From Verrucomicrobiales bacterium (GTDB taxonomy: Bacteria; Verrucomicrobiota; Verrucomicrobiia; Limisphaerales; J093), in NCBI GenBank assembly GCA_024233215.1, contig JACKPW010000020.1:59551-123550 (forward strand): a stretch of DNA of 64,000 bases, read 5' to 3'. Below are positions 37,101 to 44,400 of this stretch, one piece after another. Made by a program: the position numbers and the translations under genes. The first letter of the stretch is position 1. The number at the start of each line of letters is the position of its first letter. The notes under the pieces are model-generated. The model did no database searches and had not been told where the DNA came from. It saw nothing but the letters and a program-made list of their open reading frames with translations.

Positions 37101-37291
37101 GTCCCATCCTCATGACGGCCGTGGCGACGATCGTTGGCATTCTGCCGGTGGCGCTGGGTTTGGGTGAAGCCAGCCTGAGCCGGCGCGCCTTGGGGGTGGC
37201 CGTGGTGGGCGGCATGACGACCTCGACGTTCCTGACTCTTTTTGTCGTGCCGGTGGTCTACATCCTGATCAGCGGCCGCCGGAAAGCGTAG
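34151..37291 (+). CDS. RND efflux transporter (AcrB/MexF-like inner-membrane pump)
   Basis: A 1046-residue hydrophobe/amphiphile-efflux permease that exports drugs or other compounds using the proton gradient. It begins MSLPEFCIRRPVFAVMLNLL, as usual for the family. TM4 contains the proton-relay aspartate pair in VLAVGVVVDDAIVVLENIYR; TM10 has the matching lysine region (LVTKNSILLVEFANQ). The two large periplasmic loops (porter and docking domains) follow TM1 and TM7, and about twelve membrane helices can be counted. Length is normal. The operon tetR, channel, adaptor, pump is complete, with the pump last. Confidence 0.96.
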   Translation: MSLPEFCIRRPVFAVMLNLLIVLFGVVGYLNLPVRELPDVDPPIVAVTTIYQGANAGIMESEVTERLEQEINTIPGIKTLTSISRDEVSLITVSFNLDVDVDVAAQDVRDRISRARALMPEDIEEPVVAKQDANAQEVMWIALYSERFTTLELTDIAERQFKDRLQTVPGVGGINLGGEKRQAIRLRLDATRMAAMEVTAADIARVLRMDSVELPAGRLENLDREMTVRALGKLSRPEQLEALIVREVNGRQVRLRDVADVEFGVEDERTVARYNGQPSVGLGVVKQSEANAVEVADLVKAEVERIKPNLPPAVHVDIAYDSSTYVKKAIAEVKETVFIAFALVLLVMLLFLRNFYSTIIPMLAVPVSLVGVFAMLSVLGYSVNLLTLLALVLAVGVVVDDAIVVLENIYRHVEEGMQPFDAAIRGMKEITSAVIAITITLIVVFVPIAFQSSATGVLFREFAFATAGAVAISAFVALTLTPTMCARILRPPGKHGRIYNALERGLKGIENAYNHALGWAVRRRFVVVLVALATLGITGFWVKSLPQEFLPDDDKGYVFAMIFAPEGSTSEYTDRMVRQAEDILGSYPEVEGAFSAVALARGAPGESDFGIVFGKLKEGPRRTSIELSRPGGIGSIFTRLINEIKGANAVAILPKSGNFGEQYQLVLQGPELEHLEEVAKTVRDALVGAGFVMQPRINLNFEQPQLQLNFDRDLAASQGVSVRDMSQALQILWGGLDLARYNRAGKEYKVIAQLKREDRLAPPSLEDIYVRNGAGELVKLSSFILPTESGSANAINRFARQRAVTIAAQPRGVSLGEAVNRTEALLKEVLPPDVNYRWTGEADEIKEGGAESIRVFILAVLIIYMVLAAQFESLRHPFTIMLALPLALFGALGGIWLLATVNQFALIKFYAPLDQLPGPIAWLTTHLPEIPAMTLNVYSLIGIVLLLGLVTKNSILLVEFANQRMAQGADAKSAMLDAGRTRLRPILMTAVATIVGILPVALGLGEASLSRRALGVAVVGGMTTSTFLTLFVVPVVYILISGRRKA

Positions 37292-37401
37292 CGCGACTTC
37301 GGGGTGCGACTTTGGGGATGACAAAGGGTTCCGGCCTTTGCTACCCTCCGGGAACCCCGATGGCACGGCCCGCGGGGAGTGGAATCGCGACACCCTAGAC
37401 C

Positions 37402-38454
37402 ATGAGCAGCAAGAAAGCAGCCCCCGCACGCAAGGGACTTCTGGCCGGTGGCAACTGGATCATCGACCAGGTCAAACTCATTGACGTCTACCCGCAGCCC
37501 GAACAGCTCGCCAACATCCGCAGCCAGGCCGAGGGCACCGGTGGGGCGCCCTACAATGTGCTGGTGGATCTCGCCAGGCTCGGCGCCCCGTTCCCCCTCA
37601 TGGCCGCCGGCGCGGTGGGCAAGGACGCCCTCGGCGAACGCATCCTGGCCGACTGCAAGAAGCTCAAGATCGACACCAAACATCTCAAACCGGTCAAGGA
37701 CGTTCCCACTTCCTACACCGACGTCATGACCGAGGTGAAGGGCGGGCGGCGCACCTTCTTCCACATGCGCGGCGCCAATGCCCTCTGGAAGGGGGACGAC
37801 CTCCAGTTTGACAAGGTCAAGGCCAGGCTCTTTCACCTCGGCTACCTCCTCCTGCTCGACGAATTGGACCAGCCGGACAAGAAGGCCGGAACCAAGGCCG
37901 CCGCGCTGCTGGCCGCCGCCCAGGAGGCCGGGCTCAAGACCTGTGTCGACGTCGTCAGCGAGGACAGTGACCGCTTCAAGGCCATCGTGGGCCCGGCGTT
38001 GCAGCACGTGGACTACTGCATCCTCAACGAGATTGAGGCCGGCAAGACCGCAGGCTTTCGCATCCGCCAGGAGGACGGCGGCCTGAACACGGTGTTCCTG
38101 CGGCATGCCGCGGGCGCCCTGCTGCAGATGGGCGTGAAGGAACTGGTCATCATTCACTTTCCGGAAGGGGCCTTCGCCCGGACGCGCAAGGGCGAGGATT
38201 TCTGGCAGTCCTCCGTGAACGTGCCGGTGAAACAGATCGCCGGAACGGCCGGGGCGGGTGATGCGTTCTGTGCCGGGGCGCTGCTGGGGTTGCACGAGGA
38301 GTGGGATCTGCAGCGCTGCCTGCAGGTGGGGGTCTCCGCCGCGGCGGCCTCCCTCCTGGACTCCACCTGCACCGGTGGCATGAAGTCGCTCAAGGACGTC
38401 GAGGCCCTGGCGAAGAAGTTCAAGTTCAAGAAATCCATCGAGCCGGAGGATTGA
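37402..38454 (+). CDS. PfkB family carbohydrate kinase
   Basis: A 350-residue ribokinase-like sugar or nucleoside kinase. The N-terminal glycine pair motif appears as LAGGNWIIDQV, and GTGGAPYNVLVDLARLGAPF gives the substrate-binding region. The C-terminal signature IAGTAGAGDAFCAGALLGLH carries the anion hole and the catalytic aspartate (GAGD), intact. LNEIEAGKTAGF resembles the ATP-lid segment. A downstream gene encodes a TIM-barrel sugar isomerase 45 bases later, so a sugar catabolic pair is likely. The exact sugar cannot be told from sequence. Confidence 0.93.
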   Translation: MSSKKAAPARKGLLAGGNWIIDQVKLIDVYPQPEQLANIRSQAEGTGGAPYNVLVDLARLGAPFPLMAAGAVGKDALGERILADCKKLKIDTKHLKPVKDVPTSYTDVMTEVKGGRRTFFHMRGANALWKGDDLQFDKVKARLFHLGYLLLLDELDQPDKKAGTKAAALLAAAQEAGLKTCVDVVSEDSDRFKAIVGPALQHVDYCILNEIEAGKTAGFRIRQEDGGLNTVFLRHAAGALLQMGVKELVIIHFPEGAFARTRKGEDFWQSSVNVPVKQIAGTAGAGDAFCAGALLGLHEEWDLQRCLQVGVSAAAASLLDSTCTGGMKSLKDVEALAKKFKFKKSIEPED

Positions 38455-38499
38455 GCCGGTCTCCTCCCGACTCCGCGACCCGCCCGGAAAGGACTTCCC

Positions 38500-39417
38500 A
38501 TGCTGCACATCGGCTTTCACACCGACGCCTTCAACAGCAGTTACTGGAACTTCGAGCAATGCCTCCAGTGGGCGCAGAAGAACGATCTGCACTTCATCGA
38601 GTGCGGGGCGATTGACGGCGTGAGCTGGATTCACGGGCTCGGCTACCAGCCGCACGTGGCGTTGTGGGAGGACCCGTTGTTGCTCCGCCGGAAGATGGAC
38701 CGCTACGGCGTCCAGATGTCCCAGATTGATGCCGCCTTCCCCATGTCATTGCCGCAGGGCGCGACGCTCGGGGTGGAATACGTGCTGCACACCCTTCGTT
38801 GGGCGAAGCTCATCGGTTGCCCGCGGGTGGACACCACGGACGACCGGTTCAAGCCGGAGGGATTGGCCGAGCGTGAGGCGCTGGACCTGATGCGCCGCAG
38901 TTACCGGCAGATCCTGGAAGCGGCCGAGGCGTACGAGATCACGATCAACATCGAGCCGCACGGTTACTTCACCACGAAACCGGATTTCATGGCAGAAATG
39001 CTGGCGTTCAGTGATTCACCGTTTCTGCGGTTGAACATGGATACGGGGAACACGTTCATTGCCGGCCAGGATCCCGTCGCATTCCTGCGGCGGTTCCAGG
39101 ACAAGGTGAGCCACGTGCATATCAAGGACGTCAGCGAAAGCCTGGCGGCCGCGGCGCGGGGCGACCTGACCGGCATCGCGGTGAGCCACTGCGCCATCGG
39201 CGAAGGAGTCAACGCCGACAACATTCGTCAGTGTGTGGACATCCTGGTGGAGGTCGGCTTCGACGGGGTGCTCAGCATCGAGTGCGAAGGCGCCGGCGGC
39301 CCGATGATCGAAAAGAGCCTGGCGTGGGTGCGTGAGTTGGTGAACGAGGCCAACGCTTGTGGAGCACTCCAGTCCATTGAATCTCAAAAAGATCAGTTTG
39401 ATCATCTTGAGCAATGA
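38500..39417 (+). CDS. Sugar phosphate isomerase/epimerase (AP endonuclease 2-type TIM barrel)
   Basis: A 305-residue xylose-isomerase-like TIM barrel. Metal-binding positions expected for this superfamily are present: glutamate in INIEPHGYF, aspartate and histidine in LNMDTGNTF and SHVHIKDVSE, and glutamate in LSIECEGAGG. FIECGAIDG near the start is the usual first strand. Relatives isomerise keto or aldose sugars, including inosose and hydroxypyruvate-type substrates; the substrate here is unknown. It follows the PfkB gene on the same strand. Confidence 0.9.
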   Translation: MLHIGFHTDAFNSSYWNFEQCLQWAQKNDLHFIECGAIDGVSWIHGLGYQPHVALWEDPLLLRRKMDRYGVQMSQIDAAFPMSLPQGATLGVEYVLHTLRWAKLIGCPRVDTTDDRFKPEGLAEREALDLMRRSYRQILEAAEAYEITINIEPHGYFTTKPDFMAEMLAFSDSPFLRLNMDTGNTFIAGQDPVAFLRRFQDKVSHVHIKDVSESLAAAARGDLTGIAVSHCAIGEGVNADNIRQCVDILVEVGFDGVLSIECEGAGGPMIEKSLAWVRELVNEANACGALQSIESQKDQFDHLEQ

Positions 39418-39432
39418 TACCACCTTCAGCCC

Positions 39433-39777
39433 ATGACCAAGGTAACTGCGTCCAAAGCCAAAACCCATTTTGGGGCCTTGATCGATCAGGCTCAGAGAGA
39501 ACCGGTGACCATTGAGAAACAAGGTCGCCCCGTAGCGGTGGTCGTTTCCTTCGAGACCTACACCGCGCAGCAGAACGCCCAGCCGTCGGATGACGAAAGG
39601 AAGCAGGCACTCCGTTTCTTGGAGCAATGGGGCAAGCGCCCTGCCATCTCTGATCCCGAGGGTGCCCTGGCGGATGATCCGAGAATTCATCCGCAACATT
39701 GCGGCGGTCTGCCGGGTGGCCTCGGTAGGGCATACGGATTTGCAGATCGCCTTCCTCCACAACCAGGGCGATTTTGA
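39433..39777 (+). CDS. Phd/YefM-type antitoxin with altered C-terminus
   Basis: The first 80 or so residues are a normal Phd/YefM antitoxin: MTKVTASKAKTHFGALIDQA then PVTIEKQGRPVAVVVSF, the DNA-binding fold that also neutralises a partner toxin. Around residue 80 the expected end (ALADDP) runs into RIHPQHCGGLPGG, which belongs to another reading frame's PIN sequence. The tail of about 30 residues is therefore an artefact of a fusion across a deletion. The N-terminal half may still make a working autorepressor, but the complete toxin partner is missing. Confidence 0.7.
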   Translation: MTKVTASKAKTHFGALIDQAQREPVTIEKQGRPVAVVVSFETYTAQQNAQPSDDERKQALRFLEQWGKRPAISDPEGALADDPRIHPQHCGGLPGGLGRAYGFADRLPPQPGRF

Positions 39778-39892
39778 AGATGCCATGCAAATCGCCTCTG
39801 CTCTCGCCTGCGGAGCCGAAGCGATCGTCAGCCGTGACCCGGGTGGTTTTTCCAAATCCCCAATTCCCATCCTCAATCCCGGCGCCCAGTAG
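39677..39892 (+). pseudogene. C-terminal remnant of a PIN-domain toxin
   Basis: In the +1 frame relative to the antitoxin the sequence reads REFIRNIAAVCRVASVGHTD, then FEDAMQIASALACGAEAIVS and RDPGGFSKSPIPIL before a stop. This is the second half of a VapC-like PIN domain: the FEDA(M/L)Q and IVSRDPxGF segments carry its later acidic residues. The first half, with the leading catalytic aspartate, is absent, so the toxin is not functional. It overlaps the distorted end of the antitoxin frame. Confidence 0.7.
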
Positions 39893-39904
39893 GACTGGCG
39901 CCCG

Positions 39905-39943
39905 CGCCTGTCTCTCGGGGGGGGGGCGGCGCTCAAATTGCAG
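39905..39943. repeat. Left copy of a direct repeat with a ten-G run
   Basis: The sequence has CCTGTCTCTC, a run of ten G, then GCGCTCAAATTGCAG; it recurs in direct orientation at 40629-40664 with eight G. A second, weaker direct repeat lies inside (about 40012-40047 and 40580-40616, sharing GCGATC and flanking bases). The two copies bracket about 700 bp including the AT-richer gene at 40068. Confidence 0.7.
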
Positions 39944-40067
39944 CGAATAGTGCATTCATATATAGAATATTATGGTTAGATGTATTGAATGCGTCCTCCA
40001 CGGGTTAGCGGGGAGCGCGCGGTGATTGGCGCGATCCTGCTGGAGGGGGAGTAGGGCTACAGTGCGG

Positions 40068-40382
40068 TCACTCGAGCCACATTCCCTCTTTCTCTACGCG
40101 CCACCAGCCAAATCCCTTGTTGAACGTAAGAACCTCACCTCCCGTACCTGACGCCGCCTGTGTCCAAACTCTGACACGACTTCGTTTGAGCAGTTCGATG
40201 TGAATTATGTTGGTGCTTGTGGTCTCCCCTCTACGCTCCAGCGCGCGGACAAGTGAAGCGTACTCGAAGCCTGCGAGTTGGCCGTTTGAAATCACCGGCT
40301 GACGAATGTACAACCAGTAGCAGAAGAGCATCACTGTGAGGATTACAGCCCATACGGCCTTGTATTGGCTACCGTTCTTCAT
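40068..40382 (-). CDS. Small hypothetical membrane protein, AT-richer than its surroundings
   Basis: A 104-residue frame starting ATG at 40382. One transmembrane helix is evident at residues 8-27 (YKAVWAVILTVMLFCYWLYI), then a soluble tail with FEYASLVRALERRGE and FNKGFGWWRVEKEGMWLE. Codon use and base composition are visibly lower in GC than neighbouring genes. It lies between direct repeats at 39905 and 40629, which suggests acquisition. I know of no family for it. The flanking 39893-40067 and 40383-40733 stretches hold the repeats, an inverted GCATTCA/TGAATGC pair near 39952-39992 in an AT-rich patch, and no other gene. Confidence 0.55.
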   Translation of the reverse strand: MKNGSQYKAVWAVILTVMLFCYWLYIRQPVISNGQLAGFEYASLVRALERRGETTSTNIIHIELLKRSRVRVWTQAASGTGGEVLTFNKGFGWWRVEKEGMWLE

Positions 40383-40628
40383 CGCATTACATCACATCCC
40401 GTGGCGCTGATCTGCCTGGTGTTTCACAACGTCCTGCCGAGCAGGATACGGCGTGGAGCGGTTCCTCCACTAGGCCGAAGTTCAGACGGGTCCTGCTCGT
40501 GAACCACCGGCCTTTCAGGCAGGTTCGGCATGCCGCCCACACCCCGAACTCGGCGGACGGGTCCACGGTCGATGCGGAGTGCGGGCGGCGATCAACGCGA
40601 TCTTGGATGAAGTGACACGATTCACAAT

Positions 40629-40664
40629 CGCCTGTCTCTCGGGGGGGGCGCTCAAACTGCAGGC
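40629..40664. repeat. Right copy of the direct repeat with an eight-G run
   Basis: This copy shares CCTGTCTCTC, the G-run and GCGCTCAAA(C)TGCAG with 39905-39943. The G-run is eight rather than ten long, as expected for a slippage-prone tract. It ends about 70 bases before the glutaminase gene. Confidence 0.7.
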
Positions 40665-40733
40665 CACGTTTTCCCCCCTTCCCTTGCGCCGCGGCCTGAC
40701 CTACTGTCCCGGCCTGCGGACGACGCGGACGCC

Positions 40734-41297
40734 ATGATGCTGGTTATCGACAACTACGATTCGTTCACCTTCAACCTCGTGCAGTACCTCGGGGAAATGG
40801 GGGTGGCCATGCAGGTTCATCGCAACGATCAGATCACGCTCGACCAGATCGAGGCGATCGGGCCGGAGCGCATCCTGATCTCGCCCGGCCCGTGCAGTCC
40901 GCGGGAGGCGGGGTTGTCCAACGACATCATCCGCACCTACTCCGGCAAGGTGCCCATTCTCGGGGTCTGCCTCGGCCATCAATGCATCGGGCACGTGTTC
41001 GGGGGGACGGTGGATCGCAACCCGCGGATCATGCACGGCAAGACCTCGGACATCCGCCACAACGGCAAGGACCTGTTCGCCGGCCTGCCCAACCCCTTCT
41101 CGGCCACGCGATACCACTCCCTGGTGGTGTTGCGGGACACGGTGCCGGACTGCCTGGAGATCACGGCGGAAACGGAGGAGGGCGAGGTCATGGGGCTGCG
41201 CCACAGGGAATTTCCGGTGTTCGGGGTGCAGTTTCATCCCGAGAGCATTCTGAGCGAACACGGCCACGACATGTTGCGCAACTTCCTGGCCGCCTGA
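40734..41297 (+). CDS. trpG: Anthranilate/aminodeoxychorismate synthase glutaminase component
   Basis: A 187-residue class I glutamine amidotransferase. It starts MMLVIDNYDSFTFNLVQYLG, the TrpG/PabA signature. The nucleophile is in PILGVCLGHQCIG (GxCxGHQ) and the remaining triad residues in VFGVQFHPESILSEHG (HPE). The product supplies ammonia to TrpE for anthranilate or to PabB for p-aminobenzoate. It is not next to trpE or pabB here, and a single copy can serve both, so the symbol trpG could equally be pabA. ATG at 40737 is an alternative start. Confidence 0.92.
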   Translation: MMLVIDNYDSFTFNLVQYLGEMGVAMQVHRNDQITLDQIEAIGPERILISPGPCSPREAGLSNDIIRTYSGKVPILGVCLGHQCIGHVFGGTVDRNPRIMHGKTSDIRHNGKDLFAGLPNPFSATRYHSLVVLRDTVPDCLEITAETEEGEVMGLRHREFPVFGVQFHPESILSEHGHDMLRNFLAA

Positions 41298-41494
41298 AGG
41301 GGGTGGTTGCGTTTCCCTCTGCCCAAACGATCCAACCCCACGTGGCCGCCGACGCCGAGTCGGCGCAGACGGGCTCGGTCGGAGAGGCGCCAAGTGCCGG
41401 GAACAGACGGACGACACGGGGGCGGGTCCCTGGCTCAAGGGATCGAGCGCGGCCTGACGACGTCCACGGCTACCGCGGGGTGGCCGCCGCGCTC

Positions 41495-44400
41495 TCAGTA
41501 GCGTATCACGCGATAGAAGCGTTGGGGATCGGGCGGGTTCGGGTCTTCCACCGTCTCCGAAGTTGTCCCGGGCACGAACGTGCTCACCGTGTGCCACTCA
41601 CTGAGGTCCTCCGACGCCTGCAGTTCGTGGGTTTGCCCCGGCATCACTCTCAGGCTTAGCCGGACGTTGCCGCTTGCGCCCAGTTTGATGGCTTCGATGA
41701 CCGGCGTTGGGTCCGGCGGTTTTTCCACGTTCAGCCGGACCGTGGCGACGATGCTGTAGGTGAAGCCGTCCCACGCCTTGTAGGTGAAGGTGTCGGGGCC
41801 ATAGACGCCGGGCCTGGGTCGGTAGATGTAGTTCGTGCCCAACCCGGAGAGCAGGCCGCGCTGCGGACCCTTGAGAATGGCGAGACGGAGTTCATCACCG
41901 TCCGGATCACTGACCTTCAAGGGCACCGGCGAGGGCATGTCGCCGGGCAGGCTGAGGGTCTGGTCCTCCGCCACAGGGCGGTTGTTGGCGGGGAGGACCT
42001 GTAGATTGACGGTGCCCTCCCCGCTGTCGAATTCGCCGTCGCTGGCAACGAATGTAAACCGGTCCGGTCCGGCATAGTCCGGGTCCGGCGTATATCGAAG
42101 GGTGGCACCTGTGCCGGCCAGATCGCCGTGTTGCGGCGGTGTCACGATCCGGACGGTGAGGGGGTCCGACTCGGGATCGATCACCGGAAGGGGCAGGTCG
42201 GTGGGCGTGTTGAAGCGTACCGTGAGATCCGCCTCGGCGGCGACCGGCGCGGTGTTGCGGTCGGTGACGGTGATCGCCACCCGCGTGGCGGGCGTGGCAT
42301 CCCGTCCGTCGGACACCTGGAACCAGAACTCGTCCGGGCCGAGGTAGTCCGGAGCGGGGGTGTAGATCTGGACCGGCCCGGTGCTTTCCAGCGAGCCGTG
42401 CGCGGGCGGTTGGACGATCTCGAAGGTCAGGGGATCCTCATCGGCGTCGGTGGCGGAGAGCGTGATGGTGACGGGGCGGTTGACCTTGTTTGTGATGAAC
42501 AGTTCCCGGGTCTTCGGCGGGTTGTTGGCGTCGAGCACCGTGAAGGAGACCGTGGCCAACCGGCTTTCGCTCCGACCGTCGCTGGCCCGGTAGGTGAAGC
42601 GGTCCGTGCCGACGAATCCCGCATGCGGGTAGTAGGTCGCCAGCTTCGGGTAGGTCCAGAGTTCCGCGTGCTCGGGTTGATCCACGACGGTGAAGGTCAG
42701 TTCGTCGCCGTCGGGATCGGACGCCTGGTAGAACACGTCGCGTTCGGAGTTGCGATTCAGGGTGTAACCCTGGTCGTTGGCAATCGGCGCGTCGTTGACC
42801 GGCTTGACGATCACCTCCACACGGGCCTCGACCTCGCCGTCGGAACCGTCGGTTGCCCGGTACAGGAAGGCGTCGTTGCCATACCAATCGGGCTCCGGGG
42901 TGTAGCGGACCAGGTCGCCTTCGAGCGGAGTGACCTGCCCATGTACCGCGGTGCCGATGCGCGTGATCGCGAGACTGCCACCGTCGGGGTCGAAGTCGTT
43001 CGCCAGCAGTCTGATTTCCGCGGCGACGTCCTCGGCGGTGATGAGGTGATCATCGGTCAGCCGGGGCGGATCCGGAACCGGCAACACCGTAATCCGCACT
43101 TCGCCAATCGCGATGCCATCCTCTCCGTCGCGCACGGTATAGACGAAGCCGTCCTCACCGAAATAGTCCGGTTGCGGTGTGTAGCGCTGGGTGCCGTCGG
43201 GCAGCACCTGAAGTTTGCCATGCAGCGGCCGTCCCGTGCCGGTGACCTGCAGGGGAAGGCCGGCGGGTTGGGTGTCGTTTACCCGGACATCGAAATCCGC
43301 CGGGGTGTCCTCGATCAACTCGATGGCGTCCGGCCGGGCGATGGGGGGTTGGTAGCCGGCCACGGCGGAGAAGCTGAATTGCTGGGAGGCGGAGGCACCC
43401 TCGGGATCCGTCACCGTCAGTGTGAGAACCTCGCTTCCCTCCCAATCGGTGGAGGGCGGGGTGACGACGAGTGTCAGGTCCGCTTGAATGTCCGCGTGCA
43501 ACTCCAGCGTGCCGGTGATCTCGAACTGCAGCTGGCCCAGGGCGTGGTCCGGATCCGACACGTACTGGGCCAGGGGTAGGGGGAAGAAGCCGGCGCCCGG
43601 TGGGATCTTCTGGCCGGGGAGAGCGAGGATGGCTGGGGGATGGTTGGTGCGGCCGGGGGGTTCCAGGTAGCCGGTGTGCGCCGGGCCCCGTTGAAAGGCC
43701 GCCCAGACGAGGTTGGACTGGGCCACCGGCACCGGCAGTTCCCAGGCGTAGAGGCTGTAACGGTGTTTCGAGGTGGAGGAGGCTTCGACCGGACTGTAGG
43801 CGCGGTCATCGATGCTGCTGGCCACGAGGTCCAGGAGCCCGTTGCCGTCGAGGTCCGTGAGCGTGGGCGGAGCGGCCTTGGAGCGCGAAAAGCCCCCGGT
43901 CTGTTCCAGGGGAAGTCCCTGGATTTGCGGCAGGGGTTGCAGGTCGATGGGCGTTCCTCCGAAAGACCACGCGTGGATGCCTCCGACGGCCGCGGTGATC
44001 CCGGAATAGCTGTGCTGCAGGGTCTGGCCGTTCAGGGTCATAATGATGTCCTGCATGCCGTCACCGTCGATGTCGGCAATCAACGGCTGGGACCTCGGCT
44101 GAAAGTAGCCGCCGATGCGGATTGGCCAGCCCGGCAGGTCGAACCCATCGTGCCAGAGCACGTGGAGGTTCCGGGACTGCCAGCTGGGAATGACGATTTC
44201 CAGGGTCCCGTCGTGATCGAAATCCGCCAGTGCTGGCGTGGCCACGAAGGCTTCGTCAATCAGCACGGGCCAGCCGGGTCGCAGTCCACCCTGGCCATCG
44301 AACAGAAACACGCCGCCGTTGAACCCGTTCTTCGTGCCGGCGTTGCGGTCGTAGCCGGCGATGACGATCTCATCCCGCCCGTCGCCATCCACATCCCCCA

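Noticed and set aside
33905..37429. 1174-residue open frame on the minus strand opposite the RND adaptor and pump genes
   Set aside because: Low-complexity histidine/arginine/glycine composition typical of the antisense of GC-rich genes, no domains, and the plus-strand genes are certain.
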